Source: DASPHG01 sp963748315 (GTDB taxonomy: Bacteria > Actinomycetota > Thermoleophilia > Solirubrobacterales > Thermoleophilaceae). Taken from it: DNA of 64,000 nt. Shown here piece after piece: positions 54,141 through 61,986 of this stretch. Position 1 is the first letter of the stretch. Each line of letters opens with the position of its first letter. Made by a program: the position numbers and the translations under genes. The stretch is taken from positions 124,001 through 188,000 of the forward strand of contig CAVVIK010000010.1 of assembly GCA_963748315.1 (NCBI GenBank). Reading direction: 5' to 3'. The notes below the pieces were generated by a model, which saw nothing but the letters and a program-made list of their open reading frames with translations, was not told the origin of the DNA and did not search any database.

Positions 54141-54715
54141 GAGCTCTCCTGGCCCTGACGATCGCTCTCGCCGCCGCTGGCGCGGCGTTCGCCCAGGACG
54201 ACACGAACGCCGTGTCCGACGGCGACGACTCGCGCTCGGGCGCCGACATCTCGTCTGTGCGCGCCGCGCACGACCGCGCGAACGACCGGCTTGCTCACAT
54301 CATTCGCTTCCACGCCGGGATCTCACCGAGTGTCCTGCGCAACGCGATCGACGAACACGGCCCGCCCGGCAGCATCTGCGTCAACATCTGGACGCGGCGC
54401 ACGCCATGGGAGGCCTCTCCCAATTTCGACGTGTGCGTCACGTCCGACCGCGGGGCGGATGACCTGGAGGCGAGCGTGAGCAAGCTCGGCCCGCGTGGTG
54501 GGGTGCGGCGGCGTGGTCCCGCCTCCGCGGAGCTCACGAGCAGGCGCCGGCTCGTCGTCCGCTTCGACCCCGACCTGATCCGCCGTCCGGCTGCCTACCG
54601 CTGGTCGGTCGAGGTGACGACGTTCGAACGGGGCTGCACGACCCGCGGGTGCAAGGACTTCGCGCCGCGCCGTGGGCGCTCCGTGCGGACTGAACTCGGT
54701 GCTCCGGCTGCCTGA
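54137..54715 (+). CDS. Secreted hypothetical protein (192 aa)
   Basis: A clear signal peptide (MRALLALTIALAAAGAAFAQ) precedes a mature part with four cysteines (ICVNIW, DVCVT, RGCTTRGCKDF), which could form two disulfides outside the cell. The rest, for example HIIRFHAGISPSVLRNAI and RLVVRFDPDLIRRP, shows beta-strand patterns but matches no family I know. Its ATGA overlap with the HIT gene shows coupled translation, though no functional link is evident. Confidence 0.65.
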   Translation: MRALLALTIALAAAGAAFAQDDTNAVSDGDDSRSGADISSVRAAHDRANDRLAHIIRFHAGISPSVLRNAIDEHGPPGSICVNIWTRRTPWEASPNFDVCVTSDRGADDLEASVSKLGPRGGVRRRGPASAELTSRRRLVVRFDPDLIRRPAAYRWSVEVTTFERGCTTRGCKDFAPRRGRSVRTELGAPAA

Positions 54716-54810
54716 CCGACTGGCATTCCGCCGCTTCCCCCTGCTAGCGTTTCCACGTCGGAACTGGCCGGCTATTTCAAACGACGACGTGCCGCAGTTC
54801 GGAGTGCGTG

Positions 54811-54844
54811 AAGCACCGAGCAGGGCGCAGAGGGAAAGGTGCTT
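54811..54844 (+). promoter_or_regulatory. Leader hairpin ahead of the cold-shock gene
   Basis: AAGCACC (54811-54817) pairs perfectly with GGTGCTT (54838-54844). The 20-nt loop holds GAGCAGGGCGCAGAGGGAAA, including the purine-rich stretch nearest the ATG at 54851. Such leader structures in cold-shock genes can respond to temperature. The rest of the 54716-54850 leader shows no gene. Confidence 0.35.
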
Positions 54845-54850
54845 GAACGC

Positions 54851-55054
54851 ATGCCTACGGGAATCGTCAAGTGGTTCAACGACGAGAAGGGATTCGGATT
54901 CATCACGCCTGACGAGGGCGGCCGGGATCTCTTCGTCCATCACACGGGTATCGAGGGGAGCGGCTTCAAGACTCTCCAGGAGAACGCCCGCGTGTCCTAC
55001 GAGTCCGAGGACGGGCCCAAGGGCCCGAAGGCGGTGAACGTAACCGCCATCTAG
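54851..55054 (+). CDS. Cold-shock domain protein
   Basis: The 67-residue OB-fold protein has both RNP motifs, KGFGFIT and LFVHHTGI, and the start MPTGIVKWFNDEKG. ATG 54851 gives the standard start; an upstream GTG at 54839 adds only four residues. It binds single-stranded nucleic acid and melts RNA structure. It lies ten bases before infA. Confidence 0.95.
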   Translation: MPTGIVKWFNDEKGFGFITPDEGGRDLFVHHTGIEGSGFKTLQENARVSYESEDGPKGPKAVNVTAI

Positions 55055-55064
55055 GCGGGCGCTC

Positions 55065-55283
55065 GTGGGCAAGGAAGAGAAGATCGAGATGGAGGGCGAG
55101 ATCACCGAGGCCCTCCCCAACACGATGTTCCGCGTGACGTTGGACAACGGTCACGAGGTCCTTGGCCACATCTCGGGCAAGATGCGCCGGCACTACATCC
55201 GCATCCTCCCGGGCGACCGGGTCAAGATCGAGCTGTCGCCGTACGACCTCGATCGCGGGCGCATCACCTACCGCTACAAGTAA
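55065..55283 (+). CDS. infA: Translation initiation factor IF-1
   Basis: The 72-residue S1/OB-fold factor is complete: EEKIEMEGEITEALPNTMFRVTLDNGHEVLGHISGKMRRHYIRILPGDRVKIELSPYDLDRGRITYRYK, named here by its family pattern with key parts PNTMF, GKMR and GDRV. GTG 55065 is the start. In many actinobacteria infA sits by the S13 cluster; here it lies between a cold-shock gene and a GNAT, which may mean it is an additional copy. Confidence 0.96.
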   Translation: MGKEEKIEMEGEITEALPNTMFRVTLDNGHEVLGHISGKMRRHYIRILPGDRVKIELSPYDLDRGRITYRYK

Positions 55284-55285
55284 GC

Positions 55286-55738
55286 GTGATTCGTCGCGGT
55301 GAGCCCGCCGACGCGGAAGCGATCGGCAGACTCCTGCACGACTTCAACACCGAGTACGAGCAGGACACGCCGCCGCCCGCGGTGATCGCAGAGCGCCTCC
55401 GCGAACTGATGGCGAGCGGCGACACCGTTGTGCTGCTGGCCGGCGACGAGCCGGATGGGCTCGCGCTCATGCGGTTCCGCCCGTCGATCTGGATCGACAA
55501 GCTCGAGTGCTACCTCGGGGAGCTGTATGTCGTGCCGGATAAGCGGGGGCGCGGGATCGGCCGCGCGCTGATGGACGAGGTCTTCACCGTCGCGCGCGCC
55601 GAGGGGGCAGGCCACATCGAGCTGAACACCTCGGATGACGACGTGGCGGCGCGCGCGCTCTACGAGAAGCTCGGCTTCACCAATCGCGAGGGCAAGCCGG
55701 ACGGACCCCTCATGTACTACTACGAGCGAGACGTATAG
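55286..55738 (+). CDS. GNAT family N-acetyltransferase
   Basis: The 150-residue protein shows the GNAT order: IRRGEPADAEAIGRLLHDF, LGELYVVPDKRGRGIGRALMDEVF (motif A with the acetyl-CoA loop), then ELNTSDDDVAARALYEKLGFTNRE (motif B). GTG 55286 starts two bases after infA. The 3' end overlaps the convergent amidase by 29 bp. The substrate is unknown. Confidence 0.88.
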   Translation: MIRRGEPADAEAIGRLLHDFNTEYEQDTPPPAVIAERLRELMASGDTVVLLAGDEPDGLALMRFRPSIWIDKLECYLGELYVVPDKRGRGIGRALMDEVFTVARAEGAGHIELNTSDDDVAARALYEKLGFTNREGKPDGPLMYYYERDV

Positions 55739-57059
55739 CTCCAGGCGCGAGTTCGAGGCGATCCACGAACTCGCGGCCGGTCGCCTGCTCGAGGTGCTCC
55801 GCCGCGTCGAAGAGGCGCGCCTCATCGCCCCAGGGCCCCTGTAGCTGAAGCGCCATCGGCAGCCCGCTCGAATGCAGCCCGACCGGCACCGAGATCCCCG
55901 GCATTCCGGTCATGTTGCCGATGCCGGTCTGGCGGAGATTGCCCGGATCGGCGGGGGCGCGGCCGGAGGGCAACTCGACCGTCGGGTTCTCGATCGGCGG
56001 GGCGGGCGCGGGCACCGTCGGCCAGGCGAGCATGTCGCAGCGCGTGAACGCATCGGCAGCCGCGCGCCGCAGCAGCGAGCGGATGCGCGCGGCCTGGTAC
56101 ACGATCAGCGGTGTCATCGTGAGCTCGAACTTCGTTAGCGCGCGCAGCACCGGGTCAGCCTCGGCAAGGTCCTCGGGCCGCACCATCGGCAGGCTCTGGA
56201 CGGTCAGGCACACGAGCGCGGCCGCTTGCTGGTGTTCCGCGCCGGCGAGCGACAGCTCGACCCGTTCCCATCCGGCAGCGTCGATCGCCGCGTCGCAGGC
56301 CCGCTCGATCTCGGGATCGAGGTTCGTCCACCACGGATCGCGCACTACGCCCACCCGCAGCGGCCGGCCGTCGCCGCGGTTGAGGGCGCGTCCGGCGAGC
56401 ACCTCGCAGAACAGTCGCGCGTCGGCGGCGTCGCGGCAGATCGGCCCAATCGCGCCCATATCGGCGTACCCGTGCGTGTAACCCTCGGTGTCGATCGCGC
56501 CGAACGTCACCTTCATGCCCGTCACGCCGCAGTAGGCGGCCGGCAGGCGGACGCTGCCGCCCCCGTCGGTTCCCACCGCGGCTGCCACCAGCCGGGCGCC
56601 CACGGCGGCCGCCGACCCGCCCGAGGATCCGCCCGCGCAGTGCGCCGGATTCCAGGGATTTCCGCACGGGCCCCAGGCCGACACGTGGCCGGTCGAGCCG
56701 GCGCCCCAGAAATGGCACTGGCCGATCCCGACGATTACGGCGCCCGCGTCGCGCAGCTTCCGGTACACGGCCGACTCGCCGGGCGGGGCCGACTCGCCGG
56801 GCGCGCCGTCCGTGGGCGCGTACCAGGGCAGCCGGAACATGTCCTTGACGACGACTGGAACGCCATACAGCGGGCCGCGTGGTGCGTCCGACAGCATTTG
56901 GCGGGCCTCGTCCGGAAAGCGCACGACCACCGAGTTGAGCGCTCCGTCGCGCTCGTCGATCCGCGCGAAGGTCGCATCGAGCATCTCGGTCGCGTCGAGC
57001 TCGCCCGACGCGACGGCGGCCGCCTGGTCGCGCAGCGAGAGATCCTGCGGGTGACTCAT
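55710..57059 (-). CDS. Amidase signature family enzyme
   Basis: The 449-residue enzyme carries the amidase Ser-cisSer-Lys triad: Lys in VPVVVKDMF, cis-Ser in HCAGGSSGGSAAAV and the nucleophile in GTDGGGSVRLPAAYCGVTGMK. Members hydrolyse carboxamides (allophanate, 6-aminohexanoate, indole-acetamide and others). No GatB/GatC genes are adjacent, so a GatA role is unlikely. Its start overlaps the stop of the small upstream gene, which resembles the AtzG partner of AtzF-type amidases. Confidence 0.9.
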   Translation of the reverse strand: MSHPQDLSLRDQAAAVASGELDATEMLDATFARIDERDGALNSVVVRFPDEARQMLSDAPRGPLYGVPVVVKDMFRLPWYAPTDGAPGESAPPGESAVYRKLRDAGAVIVGIGQCHFWGAGSTGHVSAWGPCGNPWNPAHCAGGSSGGSAAAVGARLVAAAVGTDGGGSVRLPAAYCGVTGMKVTFGAIDTEGYTHGYADMGAIGPICRDAADARLFCEVLAGRALNRGDGRPLRVGVVRDPWWTNLDPEIERACDAAIDAAGWERVELSLAGAEHQQAAALVCLTVQSLPMVRPEDLAEADPVLRALTKFELTMTPLIVYQAARIRSLLRRAAADAFTRCDMLAWPTVPAPAPPIENPTVELPSGRAPADPGNLRQTGIGNMTGMPGISVPVGLHSSGLPMALQLQGPWGDEARLFDAAEHLEQATGREFVDRLELAPGAIRLARSST

Positions 57060-57247
57060 TCGAGCCCCGCGGGGAACCGCGCCGAGGGGGCGCGGCTCGG
57101 ATCGAGGTCAGGCTCTGCCCAGACAGCGGTCAAATCGGCTTCGACAAGCGCGCGCAGCTGCGGGCCGTACACGCCGTCGGCGACCCGCATGATCGCGAGC
57201 TCCGTCTCGTCCACCTCGTAGCCCAGAGCCTCGAGGCTCGCCCGCAC
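57056..57247 (-). CDS. AtzG-like small amidase partner
   Basis: GTG 57247 begins a 63-residue helical protein (RASLEALGYEVDETELAIMRVADGVYGPQLRALVEADL, key parts EALG, YGPQL and EPDLDPSRAP). Its stop overlaps the amidase ATG, so both are co-translated. AtzG-type proteins are small GatC-like subunits that stabilise amidases. The frame extends about 12 codons farther upstream without a good start. Assignment by context and pattern only. Confidence 0.6.
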   Translation of the reverse strand: MRASLEALGYEVDETELAIMRVADGVYGPQLRALVEADLTAVWAEPDLDPSRAPSARFPAGLE

Positions 57248-57322
57248 TTGTCGCTCGAATACGTCGATTGGCGCAGCGTAACCGCACCTCCGACCACCGC
57301 GTGTTGTTGAATCCCCACGACC

Positions 57323-58030
57323 TTGAAGCGCCTAGTGACAATCGCTACGGCGGTCGCGGTGGGGGTGCTCGCCGTAACCGCATGGGGTTTTCCCAAGGAG
57401 CTCGGCCTCGAGCCCAACAACAAGCCCGAGGCCGACTGCGGGGAGGAGCCGTGCCGGGCGACCGGAAAGATGACCGGCTTCCAGGTGCAGCAGCTCAAGC
57501 AGGCAGACGGGTCGCAGGTGACCAAGTTCCCGACGAAGATGCGCGGGGGCAACGGTTGGCTCGTCGCCTTCAGCCTCACCATGGGTGATCCCGACGCCGA
57601 GCAGCGCCAGTTCTTCAACCGGCTCTGGGGCAAGCCCGCGCAGGCGCGCGTCGCGATCCTCGACCCCGAGCCCGCGCCGGGGGACCGCAATAACAGCCGC
57701 CAGCGCTACAGCCTGCACAGCCAAAGCGCCGTCTACGACGTCCGGTCGTGGTTCGGCAAGAAGGCCTGGTTCGTCCTCAAGAAGCGGATGCACGTGGAGA
57801 GGGGACAGCTGATCGCGCTGACCCTGCCCACCTGGGCTCCCGTGCTTGCAACCGACCTGCGCAACCGCGAGCGCTGGCGCTCGTCGAGGAAACCGGATCA
57901 GTGCGAGGAGGTCGAGCGCGACCGAGCGCGCGAGACGATCGGACAGATCACGAAGTTCCAGTGCCGCCACAACACGGCACGCCTGCTCTTCACGGCACTC
58001 GTGATCCGGAAGACGCCCGAGAACAGGTAG
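57323..58030 (+). CDS. Secreted hypothetical protein (235 aa)
   Basis: TTG 57323 starts a protein with a signal-like N-terminus (KRLVTIATAVAVGVLAVTAWG). The mature part has a possible disulfide (DCGEEPC) and motifs such as GKMTGFQVQQLK, MRGGNGWLVAFSL and FFNRLWGKPAQARVAILDP. Later parts, QSAVYDVRSWFGKKAWFVL and RGQLIALTLPTWAPVL, look like a beta-sandwich. It resembles proteins of unknown function in related actinobacteria, but no enzyme motif is visible. Confidence 0.65.
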   Translation: MKRLVTIATAVAVGVLAVTAWGFPKELGLEPNNKPEADCGEEPCRATGKMTGFQVQQLKQADGSQVTKFPTKMRGGNGWLVAFSLTMGDPDAEQRQFFNRLWGKPAQARVAILDPEPAPGDRNNSRQRYSLHSQSAVYDVRSWFGKKAWFVLKKRMHVERGQLIALTLPTWAPVLATDLRNRERWRSSRKPDQCEEVERDRARETIGQITKFQCRHNTARLLFTALVIRKTPENR

Positions 58031-58062
58031 GGCCACCCGCCCGAGAGCGGTACGATCAGCGT

Positions 58063-58398
58063 GTGAGCGCGGAGGGGTGGATCTTCGTGGTCGGCTTTCG
58101 GATCTTCGACGTCGGGCTGCTCGTCTTCTGGCTGATCTGGTTCTTCCGCCTGCGCGACGACGACGCGGGGCCGAACGAAGACGGGGGTGACGACGGGGGC
58201 GGGCCGCCGGTCCACCCGCCGGATCCGTCTGGCGGTGGTGGGCTCGGCCTCCTGCTTCCCGGGACCCTGCGCGCGGGGCGGCGGCTCCGCGACCACACGC
58301 GGCCGTCAAAGCCCGGTCGGCGCAGCCGCGGAGAGCCGCTACGCCGTCCGCAGCCCGCGCGCGTCAGGCGTCCGCGGCAACCCGTGCCGGTGCGCTAG
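58063..58398 (+). CDS. Small single-pass membrane protein with Pro/Gly/Arg-rich tail
   Basis: GTG 58063 starts a 111-residue protein. One membrane helix near the N-terminus (WIFVVGFRIFDVGLLVFWLI) is followed by RLRDDD, an acidic and glycine-rich linker (NEDGGDDGGG) and an Arg/Pro-rich cytoplasmic tail. No family function is known. Its 3' end overlaps the convergent lipoprotein gene by four bases. Confidence 0.65.
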   Translation: MSAEGWIFVVGFRIFDVGLLVFWLIWFFRLRDDDAGPNEDGGDDGGGPPVHPPDPSGGGGLGLLLPGTLRAGRRLRDHTRPSKPGRRSRGEPLRRPQPARVRRPRQPVPVR

Positions 58399-58727
58399 CA
58401 GGCGCCCGGGTTCTCCGAGCAGAAGTTCTCGAACTGCTCCGCCTCCGACCCTGCGGGCGGCGGCGTGTCGTTGTCCGGGGAGTCCGGGGTGACGGGCGCC
58501 GGAGTGGGCGTCGGCGCGGGGGCGGGCGTAGGAGTGGGCGGCACTGCCGTGTCCGGGACTGTGTCGGCCGTCGTGTCGGTCGACTCGTCGAACGTCGTCT
58601 CGTCGCCCGGCACGCTCAGCGGAACCGTCGGGATGGTCGTGGCCGACTCATCGTCGTCGTCGCCACCGCACCCGGCGAGCCCGAGCGCGAACAGGCTGAG
58701 TATCAGTGCGATCCGCTGCTTGTTCAT
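58395..58727 (-). CDS. Small Thr/Pro-rich lipoprotein
   Basis: The 110-residue protein has a lipoprotein signal ending in the lipobox LAGC, followed by GGDDDDES. The mature chain is mostly Thr-Pro and acidic repeats (PTPTPAPAPTPTPAP), an extended spacer, and ends FCSENPGAC with two cysteines likely bridged. It should be attached to the outer face of the membrane. The function is unknown. Confidence 0.7.
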   Translation of the reverse strand: MNKQRIALILSLFALGLAGCGGDDDDESATTIPTVPLSVPGDETTFDESTDTTADTVPDTAVPPTPTPAPAPTPTPAPVTPDSPDNDTPPPAGSEAEQFENFCSENPGAC

Positions 58728-58733
58728 CCCTGC

Positions 58734-59018
58734 CTACCTCTCGATTGCGGGCATCCGCCTGCCGCAATGCGGGCAGTCGTTCACGTCCTTCGGCGCGAGC
58801 TGCTCGAGCGAGCAGCCGCACGTCCGCAGGTTGTCGACGGTCCAGGGAAGCTCGCTCTGAGACGGCGCCAGCGGCAGCAGCTTGCCGACGATCTCGAACT
58901 CTTCACCGGTTTCGCGGTCGACGTAGACCTGGCCCGGCTCGACCTCGCGAATCACTTCGCGGTCCGAGCGGGCGCGGAGTCGGTACTTCTGACGGGCGCC
59001 CATCGAGCGCCGAAACAT
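58734..59018 (-). CDS. Small zinc-ribbon protein
   Basis: The 94-residue protein (or 89 residues from the second Met, MGARQKYRL) starts with a basic segment, then a beta-rich core (GQVYVDRETGEEFEIVGKLLPLAP), and ends with a C-x-C...C-x-x-C zinc ribbon (TCGCSLEQ...DCPHCGRRMP). It sits between a lipoprotein gene and the superoxide dismutase on the same strand. A nucleic-acid or protein binding role is possible but not shown. Confidence 0.6.
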   Translation of the reverse strand: MFRRSMGARQKYRLRARSDREVIREVEPGQVYVDRETGEEFEIVGKLLPLAPSQSELPWTVDNLRTCGCSLEQLAPKDVNDCPHCGRRMPAIER

Positions 59019-59024
59019 AGCTGG

Positions 59025-59627
59025 TCAGGCGGAAGCGAAGCGCTCGGCGACCGTGTCCCAGTTGATCGTGTTGAACCAGGCGTCCAGGTAGTCCGGGCGC
59101 TTGTTCTGGTACTTGAGGTAGTACGCGTGCTCCCACACGTCGACGCCTAGCAGCGGGGTTTGCCCATTGCTCACGGGGTTGTCCTGGTTTGCCGTCGAGA
59201 TGATCGCGAGGCCGGAGCCGTCGTGCACGAGCCATGCCCAGCCGGAGCCGAACTGGTTGACGCCCGCCTCCTTGAGCTTGGTCTTGAAGTCGTCGTAGGA
59301 GCCGAACGCCTCGTTGATCGCGTCGCCCAACTCCCCTGACGGCTCGCCGCCGCCGTCCGCCGACATGCTCGTCCAGAAGAGCGAGTGGTTGTAGTGGCCG
59401 CCCGCGTTGTTGCGCACCGGGCCGCGCTTGTCGTCGGGGAGGTCGTCGAGCTTCGTGAGCACCTCTGCCACATCCATGTCCGCCCACTCCGTGCCCTCGA
59501 GCGCGGCGTTCGCCTTGTCCACGTACGCCTGGTGGTGCTTGTCGTGGTGGATGCGCATCGTTTCCTCGTCGATGTGCGGTTCGAGCGCGTCATACCCGTA
59601 GGGAAGGTCGGGCACGGAATAGGCCAT
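59025..59627 (-). CDS. sodA: Iron/manganese superoxide dismutase
   Basis: The 200-residue enzyme has the four metal ligands: His27 (IHHDKHHQAY), His in GGHYNHSLFW, and Asp and His in DVWEHAYYLKYQNKRPDYL. The chain is full length with LPYGYDALEPHID at the start. Mn or Fe preference is not clear from these residues alone. The start has a strong AGGAGG ribosome site and is divergent from the glycosyltransferase gene. Confidence 0.96.
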   Translation of the reverse strand: MAYSVPDLPYGYDALEPHIDEETMRIHHDKHHQAYVDKANAALEGTEWADMDVAEVLTKLDDLPDDKRGPVRNNAGGHYNHSLFWTSMSADGGGEPSGELGDAINEAFGSYDDFKTKLKEAGVNQFGSGWAWLVHDGSGLAIISTANQDNPVSNGQTPLLGVDVWEHAYYLKYQNKRPDYLDAWFNTINWDTVAERFASA

Positions 59628-59692
59628 TTCATTCCTCCTCGATCGCAGGGAGCGGCCGCGCGGCGGCCGGGCGGTGTGCGACTTTACCGAGC

Positions 59693-61245
59693 ATCAGGAT
59701 CCTCGTATTTCACGGCTACCTCCTCCGTGGCACCGGCAGCAACGTCTACAACGCCAGCCTGGCGCGGGCGATGGTCGCGCTCGGCCACGAAGTGCACCTG
59801 CTCTGCCAGGACCGCGACGCGCGCGCGCTGCCGTGGGTGGACGCGGTGGGCGCGTGGGAGGACGGCGAGCTACGTGTCGAGACGCTGCGCGAGCCGGTTC
59901 GCTGCACCGTCTACACGCCGCCGATCGGGCGCGTCCTGCCCGTCTACGTGGCGGATCGCTACGAGGGGTTCGACGCCAAGCCGTTCCAGGACCTGACCGA
60001 CGACGAGCTCGAGCAGCTACATCCGCGCCAACGTGAGGTGCGGTGCGCGACGTCGCCGCGCGGGCCGAGCCCGATGCTGCGCTGGCAAACCACCTCGTGA
60101 TGGGGCCCGTCGTTCTCACACGCGCCGAGCTCCGCTACGCGGTCAAGATCCACGGCAGCGCGCTCGAGTACACGGTCAAGCCGCATCCGGAGCGGTTCCT
60201 GCCGCTGGCGCGCGAGGGGCTCGAGGGGGCGGCCGGAGTGCTGGTCGGCTCCCGTCACACGGCGGAGAGCCTCTGGGCCGCCCTCGACGACCCGTCGCTG
60301 CCGGAGCGGACCCGCCTCGGGCCGCCCGGCGTGGACGTCCACGCTTTCCAGCCGCGTGAGGCCGACGGCGCGGGCGCCGGCCTGCGCGCGCTCGTGGACC
60401 GGCTCGAGGGCGCGCCGGCGGCTGGGTGGGGCGGAGACGTCGGCGCGGCCGCGGCCCTGCGCGCGCTCGACCCCGCGCGCGACCGGATCGTCTCGTTCGT
60501 CGGGAAGCTGATCGTGTCCAAGGGCGTGGATCTGCTGCTCGCCGCCTGGCCGTTCGTGGTCGCGGCCGTGCCGGACGCGCGCCTGTGCGTGGTCGGCTTC
60601 GGCGAATACCGCGAGGGCCTGCAGCGGCTCCTGTCCGCGATCGAGCAGGGCGACCTCGACGGTGCGCGCGAGGTCGCACGCCGCGGCAGGGCCCTCGAGG
60701 GCGGGCCCGAGCGCGAGCTCGGGTACCTCGCCGCGTTCCTGGACGGCCTTGCCGGAGAGGAGCGCGAGCGCTGGCTCGCCGCCGGTCCAGCCGCGGCCGC
60801 GCGCGTGCACTTCACCGGCCGCCTCGAGCACTCCGACCTGCCCGACCTGCTGCCCGTCTGCGAGGCGCAGGTCGTGCCCAGCACATTTCCGGAGGCGTTC
60901 GGGATGGTCGCCGTCGAGGCCGCGGCATGCGGCGCGTTGCCGCTCTCGGCGGCGCACTCCGGCCTTGCCGAGGTCACGGCCGTCCTGCGGGAGGCGGTCG
61001 AGGAGGACCTCCGCCCCTTGCTCGAGTTCGAGCGCGGGCGGGACGCGGTTCACGAGATCGCGCAGAAGCTCGTGGAATGGCTCACGCTCGACGATGCCCG
61101 CCGCGCGCGCGCCGCCGCTGCGCTGTCGGAGCTGGCGCGCGCGCGTTATGGATGGGAGAGGGTCGCCGAGGGCGTGATCGCCGCCGCGCGCGGGGAGCTC
61201 GCCGGCCTGCCGCTGCCCGCCGGTGCTCCGTCCGAGCCGTTTTGA
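59693..61245 (+). CDS. Glycosyltransferase (GT4/GT1 type, GT-B fold), two frame breaks
   Basis: The N-terminal Rossmann half reads RILVFHGYLLRGTGSNVYNASLARA, then HEVHLLCQDRDARALPW. Breaks at 60016-60018 and 60039-60042 precede the rest; one GC at each gives Q-R-YIRANV-R-C-AVRDVAARAEPD. The C-terminal donor half has VGKLIVSKGVDLLLAAWP, VHFTGRLEHSDLPDLLPVCEAQVVPSTFPEAFGMVAVEAAACG, the E-x7-E motif of GT4 enzymes. No ATG, GTG or TTG precedes the first strand in frame; ATC 59693 is where a start is expected. Its acceptor is unknown. The stop overlaps the next gene as TTGA. Confidence 0.82.
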
Positions 61246-61965
61246 TTGGATTCCCCGGCTTGCGCCGCGTGGCCCACAACTCTGTCCTGCTCGTCTTCTC
61301 CCTCGCCGCTCTGCTGGCGCTCGCTGCTTGCGGCCGTGAGGACGAGCCCGACCTCGTGAACGGGAAGAGCCTCTTCATCGGCGAGGGCACGTGCGGCAGC
61401 TGCCACGCGCTCGCGCGGGCCGGCACCAAGGGGACGCAGGGCCCGGACCTGGACGAGGCGTTCGAGCAGGCGCGCCTTGACGGGATGAACGATCAGACGA
61501 TCGAGGGCATCGTGCACCGCCAGATCGGGTTTCCGGCCCGCAACAGCATCATGCCGGCGGACCTCGTGACGGGCGACGACGCGCGCGACGTTGCCGCCTA
61601 CGTGGGCGAGGCCGCCGGGAACCCCGGCGAGGACACCGGCGCGCTCGCCGAGGTCGGCGTCAAGGCCGGCGGCAAGGCGACCGCAGAGAACGGAGTCCTC
61701 AAGATCGACGCCGACGAGACCGGCGCGCTCGCCTTCACCGCCAGCACGGCAACCGCCCCGGCCGGAGCCGCTCGAGGTCGTGATGGAGAACCCGTCGCCG
61801 ATCGAGCACGACATCGCGATCGAGGGCGATGGGAAGGGGCCGACGGTGGGGACCGGCGGCACGTCGGAGTTCAAGACGAACCTCAAGCCCGGCAAGTACA
61901 CCTTCCTCTGCACCGTGCCCGGCCATGCCGAGGGTGGCATGCAGGGCGAGCTGACGGTCAAGTAG
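61242..61965 (+). CDS. Cytochrome c - cupredoxin fused lipoprotein, frame broken near 61761
   Basis: After TTG 61242 comes a lipoprotein signal with lipobox LAAC, then a cytochrome c domain with heme motif C-G-S-C-H and axial Met in NSIMPADLV. After a linker the frame changes at 61760-61763, and a blue-copper (cupredoxin) domain follows: PLEVVMENPSPIEHDIAIEG with the first His ligand, then CTVPGHAEGGM with Cys, His and Met ligands. One GC joins them (APAPEPLEVV). It should carry electrons at the outer membrane face, perhaps to an oxidase, though none is in the window. Confidence 0.85.
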
Positions 61966-61986
61966 TTGTAAAGGGGGTGAGGCTCT

